The translations under genes and the position numbers were made by a program. The notes beneath the pieces were generated by a model that did no database searches, had not been told where the DNA came from, and saw nothing but the letters and a program-made list of their open reading frames with translations. From Desulfobacula sp. (GTDB taxonomy: Bacteria > Desulfobacterota > Desulfobacteria > Desulfobacterales > Desulfobacteraceae): a DNA stretch of 64,000 nt. Positions within the stretch are counted from its first letter, which is position 1. Every line of letters begins with the position of its first letter. Below are positions 50,345-60,672 of the stretch, piece after piece. The DNA lies in NCBI GenBank assembly GCA_023701135.1, contig JAMPXP010000009.1, positions 62,001 to 126,000 of the forward strand. The letters run 5' to 3'.

Positions 50345-52618
50345 ATGCAAAAGGATACGGATTACCTTAATCTTTTGTTTGATATCAGCGAACTGGCCGA
50401 TCTTGTCACGGGGAGTTCGGACCTGGAGAGTTTTCTTGAACTGGCCGTGGACCTTGTGGCCCGGCATTTCAAGGCCCCGGTCTGTTCCATCTATCTGTAC
50501 AATGAAAAATCAAACCGCCTGACCCTGAAAGCCACAAAGGGATTGAAACCCGAGGCGGTCAATAAGATCCATATGAAGCCGGGTGAAGGGCTGGTGGGAA
50601 GATCTTTTGAAACCCTTTCCATAGTAAGGGAAGGCAATGCCAGTCAAAATCCGGGATTTAAATATTTTAAGGAAGCCGGTGAAGACCCCTATAATTCATT
50701 TCTTTGCGTCCCCATCAAACGGGGGGTGGAGCGCATCGGGGTCCTTGTGGTCCAGCACCGGGATTTGAATTATTTTGAAATGTCCGATGAAAGGGCCATC
50801 TGGACCGTGGTCAGCCAACTGGCCGGTTCTATTGAAAATGCAAGGCTGCTCATGGAAGTGCCCCAGACCCGGGAGGATATGGAAATGTCGGCGCCGCTTG
50901 GTTTCATAAAGGGAAGCGCCGCTTCCGGAGGCTATGCCCTGGGAAAATCCGTTGTTCTGGATGAGCCGCACAAATCCATCCTTTACGACCCCATGGCAAA
51001 AGAAGACGAATTCACAAAAACGGATTTTATCCATGCCGTTGAAAAAACCATCCAGGAATTGAAAGATCTCCAAAAGGGCTTTGCCGAGAGGCTGCCGGAA
51101 AGCGCATCGCTTATTTTCACGGCCCATTTCATGATATTAAAGGACAAGAATTTTATCGGGAAAATGGGGGAACTCATTGACAACGGCTTGAACCCCGTGG
51201 ATGCGGTCCGGAAGATCGCGGCCAAATACATGGCTGTTTTTTCAGCCAGTCCCCATGCCTATATGAGGGAAAAGGCCCAGGACGTGGAGGATCTGGCCGT
51301 CCGGATTCTAAGCCATTTCAGCAGCCGGGATCAAGGCAATGCCTGTGAAAAAGGAAGTATCGCCATCGCCAGGCAGGTATTCCCATCGGATATCCTCAAA
51401 TATGTTTCCGCCGGTGTCAAAGGCATTATCCTGGCCAGCGGCGGCGTCACCTCCCATGTGACCATCCTTGCGAGATCTCTTCAGATCCCCCTGATTATTG
51501 CCGAAGAATCCGGGCTTTTGAATTTGCCGGGAAACACCGATATCCTCATGGATGGGGACCTTGGCAATATTTATATCAATCCGGATCAAAAAACCGTCAA
51601 GCTCTTTGAAACAAAGGCCGGAGCAGAAAAAGAAGCCCATTCTGCGTCCATGGAAAATACCACATGGACAAGGGATAAGGAGCGGGTGGTCCTGATGGCC
51701 AATATCAACCTGCTCAGCGAGGTTCCCCTTGCCAGGACCTTAAAGGCGGAAGGCATCGGCCTTTACCGCACGGAATTTCCCTTTCTGATCCGGTCCACCT
51801 TTCCTTCGGAAGCAGAGCAGTATATCATCTATAAAAAGCTCTTTGATGAGATGGCGCCCCTTCCCGTCATGATCCGAACATTGGATGCAGGCGGGGAAAA
51901 GGCCCTGGCCTACAGTGATTCTCCCAAAGAGGCCAACCCGGAGCTGGGGCTCAGGTCCATCCGGTTCTCTCTGAAACACAGGGATATCTTTGAGTTTCAG
52001 ATCAGGGCCATGCTGAGGGCGGCTGCCGGAAAAAAAGAGATCCGGATTATTTTTCCCCTGATTTCATCCATAGATGAATTTTTGGAAGCCAAACAGGTGG
52101 TTTATGACTGCATGGACGACTTGTCCAAGGAAGAGCTTGAATTCAACAGGGATGTGAGCCTCGGGATGATGGTGGAATTGCCCTCGGTACTGGCCACCAT
52201 TGATGAATTTGCGCGGGAAGCGGATTTTTTTTCCATCGGCACCAATGATTTTATCCAGTATCTTCTGGCCGCCGACCGCTCCAACAAAATGGTGGCAGAC
52301 CATTATATCCCCTGCCATCCGGCCGTGAACAGGGGCATCGCGAAAATTGAAGAGGCAGCCGAAGCCCACCATATCGAGGTCTCGGTTTGTGGTGAAATGG
52401 CCCATGAAAAAGACTATATCCCCTTTCTTCTGGGTGTGGGGATCCGCACCCTGAGTGTGGATCCCCAGTTTCTGCCCATGGTTCAAAAAACCGTCATGGG
52501 TCTTGATATGGCCGTCGCCAGACAATATGCGGCCCAGATGCTGGCCCAGACCACGGTAAAAGGAGCCAGAAGCGTTCTCGACGCTTTCAAGAACAGCCTG
52601 GACCGGAAAAGCGGATAA
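50345..52618 (+). CDS. ptsP: Phosphoenolpyruvate-protein phosphotransferase PtsP (enzyme I-Ntr)
   Basis: This 757-residue protein has an N-terminal GAF domain (about 10-168), then a phosphotransferase enzyme I. The phosphorylated histidine is H371 (GGVTSHVTILA), and the PEP-binding barrel has EGIGLYRTEFPFL and CGEMAHEKDY. Enzyme I-Ntr transfers phosphate from PEP to NPr and links nitrogen status (sensed through GAF) to regulation. No ptsO or ptsN gene is adjacent. AAAGGC precedes the ATG at 50345. Confidence 0.95.
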   Translation: MQKDTDYLNLLFDISELADLVTGSSDLESFLELAVDLVARHFKAPVCSIYLYNEKSNRLTLKATKGLKPEAVNKIHMKPGEGLVGRSFETLSIVREGNASQNPGFKYFKEAGEDPYNSFLCVPIKRGVERIGVLVVQHRDLNYFEMSDERAIWTVVSQLAGSIENARLLMEVPQTREDMEMSAPLGFIKGSAASGGYALGKSVVLDEPHKSILYDPMAKEDEFTKTDFIHAVEKTIQELKDLQKGFAERLPESASLIFTAHFMILKDKNFIGKMGELIDNGLNPVDAVRKIAAKYMAVFSASPHAYMREKAQDVEDLAVRILSHFSSRDQGNACEKGSIAIARQVFPSDILKYVSAGVKGIILASGGVTSHVTILARSLQIPLIIAEESGLLNLPGNTDILMDGDLGNIYINPDQKTVKLFETKAGAEKEAHSASMENTTWTRDKERVVLMANINLLSEVPLARTLKAEGIGLYRTEFPFLIRSTFPSEAEQYIIYKKLFDEMAPLPVMIRTLDAGGEKALAYSDSPKEANPELGLRSIRFSLKHRDIFEFQIRAMLRAAAGKKEIRIIFPLISSIDEFLEAKQVVYDCMDDLSKEELEFNRDVSLGMMVELPSVLATIDEFAREADFFSIGTNDFIQYLLAADRSNKMVADHYIPCHPAVNRGIAKIEEAAEAHHIEVSVCGEMAHEKDYIPFLLGVGIRTLSVDPQFLPMVQKTVMGLDMAVARQYAAQMLAQTTVKGARSVLDAFKNSLDRKSG

Positions 52619-52624
52619 AGGATT

Positions 52625-55012
52625 TTATTTTTTTACGCCATCCAGGATTTTTCTGACGGCAAGGGCCAGTTCGGTCCTATCCACCGGCTTCATGATAAAT
52701 GAGGAAAAGCCTATGTCGTAGGCTTTCTGCTCGGACAGGGTCTCACTGTATCCCGTGCAGAGCATGGCCGGCAGTTTGGGTCTTACCCTGAACATCTCGA
52801 CGGCCAGTTGATCCCCGGTCATACCGGGCATGGCCATGTCCGTGATCAACAGGTCAAAGGCCTCCGGGTCGGCTTTGAATATCTCCAATGCCGTTAAGGG
52901 GTCCGTGGCCCCCTGAACCGCATAGCCCAGCATTTCCAGGCGCTGTTTTCCAAGTTTCATGAGAATGGGTTCATCGTCAACAAAGAGAATCCGCTCCCTG
53001 CCTTTCGGCAGATTATTCTGCTCTTCCTTTGCCTGTTGGATCCGGCCCTGGAAAGCAGGAAATAAAAGGATGAACACGGTCCCTTTGCCCAATTCACTTT
53101 CAACCCGGATGAAACCCTGATGCCGCTCCACGATGCCGTGAACCACTGCAAGGCCGATGCCGGTTCCCTTGCCGATCTCCTTTGTGGTAAAATACGGTTC
53201 AAATACCCGGCTCAGGGTATCCTTGTCCATGCCGGAACCGGTATCAGAGACCGTCAGTTTTACATAGGGGCCGGGAGGCAGTCCGGCATTGGGGCTTTTC
53301 GCATCTTCGGCCAAGACCAGGGTGTCAAGGTCGATCCCGATACGGCCCCCGGTCTGCATCATGGCATCGGCTGCATTGGAACACAGGTTGATGAGCACCT
53401 GGTTGATTTGTGTGATATTGCCCAAAACCATGGCAGGGGTTTGGGATATGTTCTGATGGATGTCAATGTTTGCCGGGATGGAGGACCGGATAAGCCTCAG
53501 GGATTCTTTGACGGCGGCGCCCATATCCAAGGCTGTTTTTTTTGTATTATCCTTCCGGCTGAAGGTCAGAAGCTGTTTGACCACATCCCTGGCCCTCAGC
53601 CCGGCCACCCGGATTTCTCCCAGGCTGGCCCGGGCGGGGCTCCATTCGGGCAGCTCATCCATGGCCAGTTCGGTGTTGCCCATGATGATGCTGAGAATAT
53701 TGTTGAATTCATGGGCAATACCGCCGGCCAGGGTCCCGATGGATTCCATTTTCTGGGATTGGACGAGTTGAGCCTGGGCCTTCTCTTTTTCGGCAACGGC
53801 TTTTAAATACTCGGTAATGTCACGGAAAAGGGTCATTTGGGAAACAGTGCCGTCCTTGTGATGCACCGGCATATGGGTTACCCGGTAGTGTCTGCCGTCA
53901 AGGGGGCTTTTCAGGTTGATTTCCATGGTCCTACCGGCTGCAACCGCTTCAAACCCGCACCAGCCGCATGGATGATCCATGCCGTGGAGGGCGCTGTAAC
54001 AGTTTTCATGGGTGGCGTCCCGCCCGATCCGGCGGATCATGGCCGGGTTCATATATTCAATCCTGAAATCAGGCGAACAGATATATAAAGGGTCTGTGAA
54101 GGATTCCATCATAAACCGGTATTTTTCTTCGCTTTCTTTAAGTTTTTCTTCAGCCCGCTTTCGTTCCGTCAGGTCAATGCCCAGGCAGGTGACGTCGAGA
54201 ACCTTTCCCTGGGCATCCCGGGTCAGGACATTGGACCAAGCCACGTTCAGTAATTCTCCTCTTTTTGTCAGGATTTCATTTTCATAATTTGAAAATCCGG
54301 AGGTGTCTTTCCGGTTCATCACGGTGTGGAAAATGCGTCGGATGTCTTCCCGAATCGCCTCGGGAATAAAGAGGGTAAACCAGTCCTTTCCCAGAATCTC
54401 CTGCCGCTCCCATCCGGTCAGTTTCAGGAAATGATCGTTGGCAAAAATGATCTTGGCTTCCGGATCCAGGGTAATGCCGATCTGCGGGGTATTGACAAGA
54501 ATGTTCCGCCATTTTTGCTCAGAGTCGATCAGGGCTTTCTCTGCCTGTTTCCGGTCCGTGATGTCCAGGGTGAAACCGGCCAGATAAGACGGGCGCCCTT
54601 TTATACGGATCGGGAATTTGATTGTTTCATAAAACCGGCCGTTAAAGGTTTCTTCAATGTATTTGACTTTTCCTTCCCGAAAGATTGCCTGATCATCGGC
54701 AATCATGCTTTTTGCAAGATCGGACGGGAAAAGATCATCCATGGTTTTGCCGATCAAGTGATCCAGGGGCATCCCCAGCATTTTTTCATAATTTCTGCTC
54801 AGATAGAGGGACCGGATTTTTTCATCTTTAAAAAAGATATAGACGGGGCTGTGTTCCATAAAAAGATGGAAGATCTCTTCTCTTTCCTGAAGCACCTCTA
54901 CCATCCGCTTTTGTTCGTTTTCAAGGCCCGGTGTTTTTTTGTGTTCAAGGAGAGCCTGTTCCAGGTCCCTGACTCTTTTTTCCAATTCTGCATAGGATGG
55001 TTTTTGGTTCAT
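52625..55012 (-). CDS. Hybrid histidine kinase with three PAS domains
   Basis: This 795-residue soluble protein begins with a short coiled coil. It then has PAS domains at about 40-155, 165-285 and 295-405, a HisKA domain (GGIAHEFNNILSIIMGNTEL), an HATPase domain (DTGSGMDK, GTGIGLAVVHGIVERH) and a C-terminal receiver (LLITDMAMPGMTGDQ). The third PAS domain has cysteines in ENCYSAL and PCGWCGF, like the Cys-bearing PAS domain of the protein at 25986-27929. It is convergent with ptsP with a 6-base gap. The signal is unknown. Confidence 0.92.
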   Translation of the reverse strand: MNQKPSYAELEKRVRDLEQALLEHKKTPGLENEQKRMVEVLQEREEIFHLFMEHSPVYIFFKDEKIRSLYLSRNYEKMLGMPLDHLIGKTMDDLFPSDLAKSMIADDQAIFREGKVKYIEETFNGRFYETIKFPIRIKGRPSYLAGFTLDITDRKQAEKALIDSEQKWRNILVNTPQIGITLDPEAKIIFANDHFLKLTGWERQEILGKDWFTLFIPEAIREDIRRIFHTVMNRKDTSGFSNYENEILTKRGELLNVAWSNVLTRDAQGKVLDVTCLGIDLTERKRAEEKLKESEEKYRFMMESFTDPLYICSPDFRIEYMNPAMIRRIGRDATHENCYSALHGMDHPCGWCGFEAVAAGRTMEINLKSPLDGRHYRVTHMPVHHKDGTVSQMTLFRDITEYLKAVAEKEKAQAQLVQSQKMESIGTLAGGIAHEFNNILSIIMGNTELAMDELPEWSPARASLGEIRVAGLRARDVVKQLLTFSRKDNTKKTALDMGAAVKESLRLIRSSIPANIDIHQNISQTPAMVLGNITQINQVLINLCSNAADAMMQTGGRIGIDLDTLVLAEDAKSPNAGLPPGPYVKLTVSDTGSGMDKDTLSRVFEPYFTTKEIGKGTGIGLAVVHGIVERHQGFIRVESELGKGTVFILLFPAFQGRIQQAKEEQNNLPKGRERILFVDDEPILMKLGKQRLEMLGYAVQGATDPLTALEIFKADPEAFDLLITDMAMPGMTGDQLAVEMFRVRPKLPAMLCTGYSETLSEQKAYDIGFSSFIMKPVDRTELALAVRKILDGVKK

Positions 55013-55049
55013 TTGCAGGCCTCGAAAATTTAAGGTGCCGGTTAGGGGT

Positions 55050-55832
55050 TTATGCCCATAATTCCTTTGGAATCCGGCATACGGGGATGGGAAGCATTTT
55101 ATGCCGGTTGGCCGTATTAAAGGCTTGAAAAATGCCTACGACCTGTTTTTCCCGGTCCGTCAAAGGGGTGTTGCCGGGGGATTCAAGATATTGCATGGCC
55201 CATTCCAGTTCGGCATAGGAGGCGCCGATCTGGCTTTCATCGGTGCGGTTGTCTTCCCAGAGCCCATCTGTGGGCGGGGCCGTCAGGATATCCTGAATAA
55301 TGCCCAGATGTTTTCCCAGCGCATAGACTTCCGATTTCGTGAGGTCGGCAATGGGTGAAATGTCCACCCCGCCGTCGCCGTATTTGGTAAAAAACCCCAC
55401 GCCAAAATCTTCGACCTTATTGCCGGTTCCGGCCACCAGCAGTTTATGGCCGGAGGCAAAGGCATAGAGAGTAAGCATGCGGAGCCTTGCGCGGGTATTG
55501 GCCATGGTCAGGCCATCCTGGATCTCTTCGGGAAAGCAGGCTTTGATCTGTTCAAACACCGGGGTCAATTCGACATCAACACCCTTGACAGCGGCAAAGT
55601 GTCGGCTTAGCCAGGTTATATGGGAGGATGACCGGGACACCTGGTCCCTGGCCTGATGAATGGGCATGTTCAATACCAGAACCGGTTTCCCGGTTCTGGC
55701 GCACAGGGTGGAGGTAACGGCGGAATCAATGCCTCCTGAAACACCAACAATAAATCCGTTCAGCCCGGATCGGCCAAGATAATCGGAAAGCCATTGAACA
55801 ATATGATCCACTACTTTTTCGGTTCTCATCAT
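55050..55832 (-). CDS. nadE: NAD+ synthase NadE (ammonia-dependent type)
   Basis: This 260-residue enzyme has the P-loop SGGIDSA in IVGVSGGIDSAVTSTL. It also has NAD synthase motifs including MANTRARLRML, GTGNKVEDFGVGFFTKYGDG and the C-terminal HKMLPIPVCRIP. No glutaminase (nitrilase-like) domain is fused, so it uses free ammonia. It makes NAD+ from deamido-NAD+, ATP and NH3. Two adjacent start codons (55832 and 55829) are possible. It lies 37 bases downstream in a separate unit from the hybrid kinase. Confidence 0.95.
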   Translation of the reverse strand: MMRTEKVVDHIVQWLSDYLGRSGLNGFIVGVSGGIDSAVTSTLCARTGKPVLVLNMPIHQARDQVSRSSSHITWLSRHFAAVKGVDVELTPVFEQIKACFPEEIQDGLTMANTRARLRMLTLYAFASGHKLLVAGTGNKVEDFGVGFFTKYGDGGVDISPIADLTKSEVYALGKHLGIIQDILTAPPTDGLWEDNRTDESQIGASYAELEWAMQYLESPGNTPLTDREKQVVGIFQAFNTANRHKMLPIPVCRIPKELWA

Positions 55833-56057
55833 GTTGCATCCTGAAAAATTAATATCGTTAGGGTTTTAATGGTGTTGGGTGATATTAAAAAGCCGGGAGG
55901 GTTTTGTCAATCATTAGGAAACGAATTCCATGGATCTTCTTGTACCCTGACGGATACCGGATTATGATAAGGCTTTGTAAGAGCATGGATCAAGAGGCTT
56001 GCATCCGGGCCCGGATTTGGATAAACTCGTCCAACCTGTAAGAGAAGGAGGTTTAAC

Positions 56058-56354
56058 ATGAACGTCATCATCGATCTGTGTGTGGTTCCCATGGGAGTAG
56101 GCCTGTCGGTTTCAAAATATGTGGCGGTCTGCCATGAAATCATACAAGCGGCCGGGCTTTCATCGGAACTCCATGCCTATGGAACCAATATCGAAGGGGA
56201 CTGGGACCGGGTTTTTGCCGTGGTGAAAGAATGTCATGAAAGAATTCATGCCATGGGTGCGCCCCGGATCACCACCACCATCAAGGCCGGCACAAGAATC
56301 GACAGGGAACAGACCATGGCGGAAAAGGTGGCCAGCGTCCGGGCCAAGCTTTAA
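56058..56354 (+). CDS. Thiamine-binding MTH1187/YkoF-family protein
   Basis: This 98-residue protein has the family's opening (IDLCVVPMG), YVAVCHEIIQAAGL, HAYGTNIEGDWDRVF and the C-terminal PRITTTIKAGTRIDRE. Members bind thiamine or related compounds; in this organism the role is not known. AAGGAGG precedes the ATG closely. No TPP riboswitch was seen upstream. It overlaps the convergent DHH gene by four bases. Confidence 0.9.
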   Translation: MNVIIDLCVVPMGVGLSVSKYVAVCHEIIQAAGLSSELHAYGTNIEGDWDRVFAVVKECHERIHAMGAPRITTTIKAGTRIDREQTMAEKVASVRAKL

Positions 56355-57250
56355 ATGTCTTCCGGGTTTTGATACAGGACGTCAAGGATCTGTTCAATTT
56401 TCCGGTCCGCCGTTTCCGCATCGAGAGTGCAGCCTCCGGCCCCGGCATGGCCCCCGCCGCCGAACCGGGCCAGCAGCTTTCCGATGTTGACCCGGCAGCC
56501 TTTGTTGAAAATGCTGCGGCCGATGCTGATCTGCACCTGGTTCCGGTCAGGCCCGGCAAACCGGATTTTTACGCTGGCAATGCTTTCCGGAAAAAGCGAA
56601 TAGGTCAGAAACCGGTTGCCCTCGGGAACCGGGTCAAGGGATCTGAAGTCCGTCACGGAGACATGTCGCTGCACCTTTGTATGGGCCATCAACCGGCTTT
56701 CATAGGCGGTATTTTCTCTTACCACAGATTCGCACCGGCGTTTGACCTCCGGAACTTCGAGGATGCTTTGGATGGGGGAATCCATTAAAAGATCCACCAG
56801 GAGGTTCCAATAGGCCCGGTCCTTGTAGGCCTGGTTCTTAATGGTCATGGACAAAAGAATATAGGGATATTTTTCCGGGTGCCTTACCTGGTCCTTATCC
56901 AGGGCGGCGGCATCGATGATGTCGGTATTCAAAATCAGTTCATCATATTGATTATCGAGTTTTCCCTTGGCCTTATAATATCTGTAAACCAGCCCGGCGG
57001 CCGACGGAGCAATCTCAAAGGCGCCTTTTACGGGGCCCGGGGGTGAATTGGAAACATGATGGTCAAACCATAATTCACACCCCTTTGCATAGGGGAGGTT
57101 GCAGATGATATCCCCTTTTAAAATGGACGCTTTTCCAGCCTGGATTTCGTGAGGTTCAACCCAGTAAATATCCGTATCAATGCTTTCCGCCCGTCTCAAT
57201 ATAACGGCACAGACGATTCCGTCAAAATCAGGCCTTGTCACAATTCTCAT
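56351..57250 (-). CDS. DHH/DHHA1-family phosphoesterase
   Basis: This 299-residue protein has DHH-domain motifs TRPDFDGIVCAVIL near the start, WFDHHVSN near residue 62 and TDIIDAA near residue 109. A DHHA1 domain has FGGGGHAGAGG near residue 268. These enzymes use two metal ions to cleave phosphodiester or polyphosphate bonds, for example in oligonucleotides or cyclic dinucleotides. The first motif is D-F-D rather than the usual D-x-D of NrnA. The substrate is not determined. It is alone on the minus strand. Confidence 0.9.
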   Translation of the reverse strand: MRIVTRPDFDGIVCAVILRRAESIDTDIYWVEPHEIQAGKASILKGDIICNLPYAKGCELWFDHHVSNSPPGPVKGAFEIAPSAAGLVYRYYKAKGKLDNQYDELILNTDIIDAAALDKDQVRHPEKYPYILLSMTIKNQAYKDRAYWNLLVDLLMDSPIQSILEVPEVKRRCESVVRENTAYESRLMAHTKVQRHVSVTDFRSLDPVPEGNRFLTYSLFPESIASVKIRFAGPDRNQVQISIGRSIFNKGCRVNIGKLLARFGGGGHAGAGGCTLDAETADRKIEQILDVLYQNPEDI

Positions 57251-57397
57251 AGGGTTCTCTTTATTATAAATTGTTCATAACCTATTGATAGATGATTCAG
57301 CCTAAGTTTTCAAGATGGTTCTTACAAGGCCGGACAATTTCTTGTTTTTCTGTTTCCCATAAAATCTAATGAAGACCGGGCCCATCTTTTTTTGTGC

Positions 57398-57426
57398 TTG
57401 ACCCCCATGGGTTTTTCTGGTCTATT
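57398..57426 (+). promoter_or_regulatory. Candidate sigma-70 promoter for the kinase gene at 57474
   Basis: TTGACC (57398-57403), a 17-base spacer and TCTATT (57421-57426) lie about 50 bases before the TTG start at 57474. Confidence 0.45.
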
Positions 57427-57473
57427 ACCATCATCAATTCGGCACATTTCTTTTTTTTTGAGAGCGTAATACC

Positions 57474-59762
57474 TTGACAGAAATCAATATAGAACATGTT
57501 GAAAGAGATTTTTTCAAAAGTGGGGATCCCTTAAAAAAACTTTTGAAAATAACCCTTGATCTTCTTTCGGCCGAGCAGGTCGGCATCTTATACGGCACAA
57601 ACGCTTCAAAAGAAAGGTTTCTTCCCACAAGCGACTGGGATCGCGGCGTCATGGATATCTTTGACGGCCGGGGGATGCAGGGAAAGATTCTGAAGCTCTT
57701 TGGGACCCAAATTGTCACCCTGAAAAAATTAAGCCCGGTATATTTTTATAAACAGGATTCAAAAACAGGGGAGCGCCGGGACAATGACGGCATTATTTCC
57801 TATATGCTCCGGACCTGTACCGATTATTATCGAAAAGGGATCAGTATTCTTTTCAGCCCTGATATCTCAGGCAATATTTACAAAATAGACGAACAGTATG
57901 CCTGTATCCCGTTTTACAGTTATAACGGTACGACCATCAGCGAGCCAGAAATCCAGGTCCGGGTGGATCTGAATATTGTCAAACATTTTCAGGCTAAAAA
58001 TTATGTTTCCATCTATATCCCGGATTACGGAATCATGGTGGTCAATACCACGGATCAGGATCTCATGGATCTTGTGGAATTAAGGTTTGTGAGGGAAGCG
58101 GAGCTCAAGGCAAAATTTAATATTCTTATCGAATTGGTTGAGATTGCCTCCCTTGCCGCATTGGGCAGGCTCAAGGGAAAAAAGGGAGCCCATCTGTTAT
58201 GGAAAAAAGAAAAACAGCTGAGAAAGACTTCTTTTGATCTTGTGGAAAATGAAAAAAAATATCGGGATCTTTATGAGAATGCGCCCATAGCCTATTTTTC
58301 TATGGATGTAGAGGGGAATGTTACAAAATGCAATAACAATGCCTTAAACCTTACCGGCTACTCAAAAAAAGACCTTATCGGTCGTCCTGCAAGGGATTTG
58401 TACGTAGATGCCGGCTCCGGGATTATAACACCCCAGGGCGTAAGGCAGATGCTTGAACAGGATAGGCCTGTCAGGGATGTTGAAATGAGATTCAGGAATA
58501 AAAACGGTCAGGAGGTCTGGGTCAGTATTTCCCTGGACGCCGTCCGGGACAAAGAGGGAAATATCGTTGAATTTCGTGCCATGGCTACGGACATTTCAGA
58601 AAGAAAAGCCCTTGAAAAGCAATTGCTTCAGGCCCAGAAAATGGAAGCCGTCGGCACCCTGGCCGGAGGAATTGCCCATGATTTTAATAATATCCTGACC
58701 CCTATTGCCGGATATACGGAAATGCTCCTGATGGAAATGGATGCCACCGGGACCCAGAAAAAAGAACATCTTCAGATTATTCATGACTGTGCCTTATATG
58801 CCAAAGGCCTTGTCAATCAGATACTGACCTTTTCCCGCCAGAGAGAAAATGAATTCAAGCTTTTGCAGCCCCATACCTTTGTCAGGGATGCCCTGGCTTT
58901 GGCAAGGTCTTTTGTACCGGCCACCATTACTATCAGGGAAACGATAAATGAAAACTGCTCTTTTCTCATGGTGGATCCGATCCAGGCCCATCAGGTTGTC
59001 ATGAATCTGATTTCCAATGCCTGCCATGCCATGGAAGAAACCGGAGGGGTTCTGGATGTGGTTCTGGATGAAATTGTCATCAAGACTGAAAATGAGATCT
59101 ATCCCTTGAAACCGGGAACCTATAGTTATCTTAAATTTTCAGACACGGGTCACGGCATTCCTCTGTCTGTCCATGAAAAAATATTTGAACCTTTTTTCAC
59201 AACCAAAAAAGAAGGCAGGGGTTCAGGCATAGGCCTTTCAGTGGTTCACGGCATTATCCGGTCCCACAACGGCCATATCACCGTCAAATCAAAGGAAGGG
59301 GAAGGCGCCTGTTTTGAAATCTATCTCCCGGCCTATGCCGGGGATATCCGGCCCGAGGATCAGGGAAAAGAAGAAACCCGTTTTATAAAAGGAAATGAAA
59401 GAATTCTTCTGGTGGATGACGATCAAAAAGTGGCGGTCATGGTACAGTATATGCTCGAAACACTCGGTTACCATGTGATCTGCCATCAGAAAAGCCCGGA
59501 GGCCCTTCTGGCGTTCAGGCAATCTCCCAAAGCGTTTGACCTTGTGATCACGGATTTGACCATGCCGAATCTTACCGGGGATCAACTGGCCGAAAAGATA
59601 ACTGAAATCAGGCCCGGGATGCCGATTATTCTTTGTACCGGTTATGGTGAGCAGGTCCATAAAGAAAAATATCAGCTTAAAGGGATAAAAGGCTTTTTGC
59701 ATAAGCCGGTGGCTATAACGGAAGCTTCCCATCTGATCCGGGATGTTCTTGATGGCCGTTAA
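57474..59762 (+). CDS. Hybrid histidine kinase: N-terminal sensor-PAS-HisKA-HATPase-receiver
   Basis: This 762-residue soluble protein has a 215-residue N-terminal region that I do not recognise (GAF-like in length; contains [18 protein letters not shown]). A PAS domain follows (about 260-380), then HisKA ([20 protein letters not shown]), HATPase ([23 protein letters not shown]) and a receiver ([14 protein letters not shown]). The start is a TTG; no nearer ATG keeps the N-terminus and the ribosome site is weak, so the exact start is uncertain. It overlaps the convergent purine nucleoside phosphorylase gene by four bases. Confidence 0.88.
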   Translation: MTEINIEHVERDFFKSGDPLKKLLKITLDLLSAEQVGILYGTNASKERFLPTSDWDRGVMDIFDGRGMQGKILKLFGTQIVTLKKLSPVYFYKQDSKTGERRDNDGIISYMLRTCTDYYRKGISILFSPDISGNIYKIDEQYACIPFYSYNGTTISEPEIQVRVDLNIVKHFQAKNYVSIYIPDYGIMVVNTTDQDLMDLVELRFVREAELKAKFNILIELVEIASLAALGRLKGKKGAHLLWKKEKQLRKTSFDLVENEKKYRDLYENAPIAYFSMDVEGNVTKCNNNALNLTGYSKKDLIGRPARDLYVDAGSGIITPQGVRQMLEQDRPVRDVEMRFRNKNGQEVWVSISLDAVRDKEGNIVEFRAMATDISERKALEKQLLQAQKMEAVGTLAGGIAHDFNNILTPIAGYTEMLLMEMDATGTQKKEHLQIIHDCALYAKGLVNQILTFSRQRENEFKLLQPHTFVRDALALARSFVPATITIRETINENCSFLMVDPIQAHQVVMNLISNACHAMEETGGVLDVVLDEIVIKTENEIYPLKPGTYSYLKFSDTGHGIPLSVHEKIFEPFFTTKKEGRGSGIGLSVVHGIIRSHNGHITVKSKEGEGACFEIYLPAYAGDIRPEDQGKEETRFIKGNERILLVDDDQKVAVMVQYMLETLGYHVICHQKSPEALLAFRQSPKAFDLVITDLTMPNLTGDQLAEKITEIRPGMPIILCTGYGEQVHKEKYQLKGIKGFLHKPVAITEASHLIRDVLDGR

Positions 59763-60595
59763 ACCGGGTCGGTATAAAGGGATGCAATCACATGCGTCAA
59801 AAGCCTCTTGAGCGGTTTTAAAGAGGTTTCAGCCGTTTTCAGCACAGATTCCAAAGTGGTTTCCATGGGGTTGTCAGGGTCATTGATATTGGTGATCAGG
59901 GAAATTCCAAGGATTTTCATTCCCGCATGAACCCCTGCAATGGCTTCCATAACCGTTGAAAACCCGACGGCATCAGCCCCGATGAGTTTTAAAAACCGGG
60001 TTTCCGCCGGAGTTTCCAGGCTCGGGCCCAAAAGACCGGCATAGACCCCGGTCCGAATAGGGATCCGGCATTGCAAAGCGATTTTTTGGGCAAGATCCAT
60101 GAGGCCAGGGTCATATACCCGGCTCATATCCGGGAATCTCAGGCCCCAGGCCGTTTCATTTGGGCCCGCAAGCGGGTTCTTTCCGGTAAGGTTGATATGA
60201 TCCCGGATGATCATGATGTCTCCTGCGGAGAAATTCAGATTGATTCCCCCGGCGGCATTGGTTAATATCAAAATCCTTACCCCCAGTTCCTGCATGACCC
60301 GGATGGGGAAGGTGACCTCCTCGGGAGAATATCCTTCATAGAGATGAAATCTGCCCTGCATCATTAAAAGGGGCCTGCCGGAAAGGGTGCCGTAAATGAG
60401 TTTCCCTTTATGGCTTTCTACTGTAGATACCGGGAAATTCGGCAGTTCAGAATAGTTGAAACCCGCCAGGGGGTCAAGGCCGTCAAGGGTTTCGGAAAGG
60501 CCTGTTCCGGTCAGACATCCGATGCAGGGGGCTTTTGTGATATAGGGTTTTAAAAATTCGGCTGTTTCGATCACATGTTTTCTGTCGGTCTTCAT
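59759..60595 (-). CDS. Purine nucleoside phosphorylase (trimeric PNP/MTAP family)
   Basis: This 278-residue enzyme has phosphate and nucleoside site motifs LTGTGLSETL, MQGRFHLYEGYS, LTNAAGGIN, DHINLTGKNPL and GVYAGLLGPSLETPAE. The GADAVGFSTVMEAIAGVHAG block reads M rather than the usual P near the Val. It phosphorolyses inosine, guanosine or a related nucleoside. AGGATGG precedes the ATG. It lies 77 bases downstream of the cysteine desulfurase-family gene and may be co-transcribed. Confidence 0.93.
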   Translation of the reverse strand: MKTDRKHVIETAEFLKPYITKAPCIGCLTGTGLSETLDGLDPLAGFNYSELPNFPVSTVESHKGKLIYGTLSGRPLLMMQGRFHLYEGYSPEEVTFPIRVMQELGVRILILTNAAGGINLNFSAGDIMIIRDHINLTGKNPLAGPNETAWGLRFPDMSRVYDPGLMDLAQKIALQCRIPIRTGVYAGLLGPSLETPAETRFLKLIGADAVGFSTVMEAIAGVHAGMKILGISLITNINDPDNPMETTLESVLKTAETSLKPLKRLLTHVIASLYTDPV

Positions 60596-60672
60596 GGTCC
60601 ATCCTCACATCAGGGTCATCCGGTTTTTTACCAGGTTTTAGATTCAAAGGGAACCATAATTTAAGGCCGGGC

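Noticed and set aside
55833-56057. Possible TPP riboswitch before the thiamine-binding gene
   Set aside because: I looked for the CUGAGA and GAACCUGAU blocks of the THI element and did not find them.
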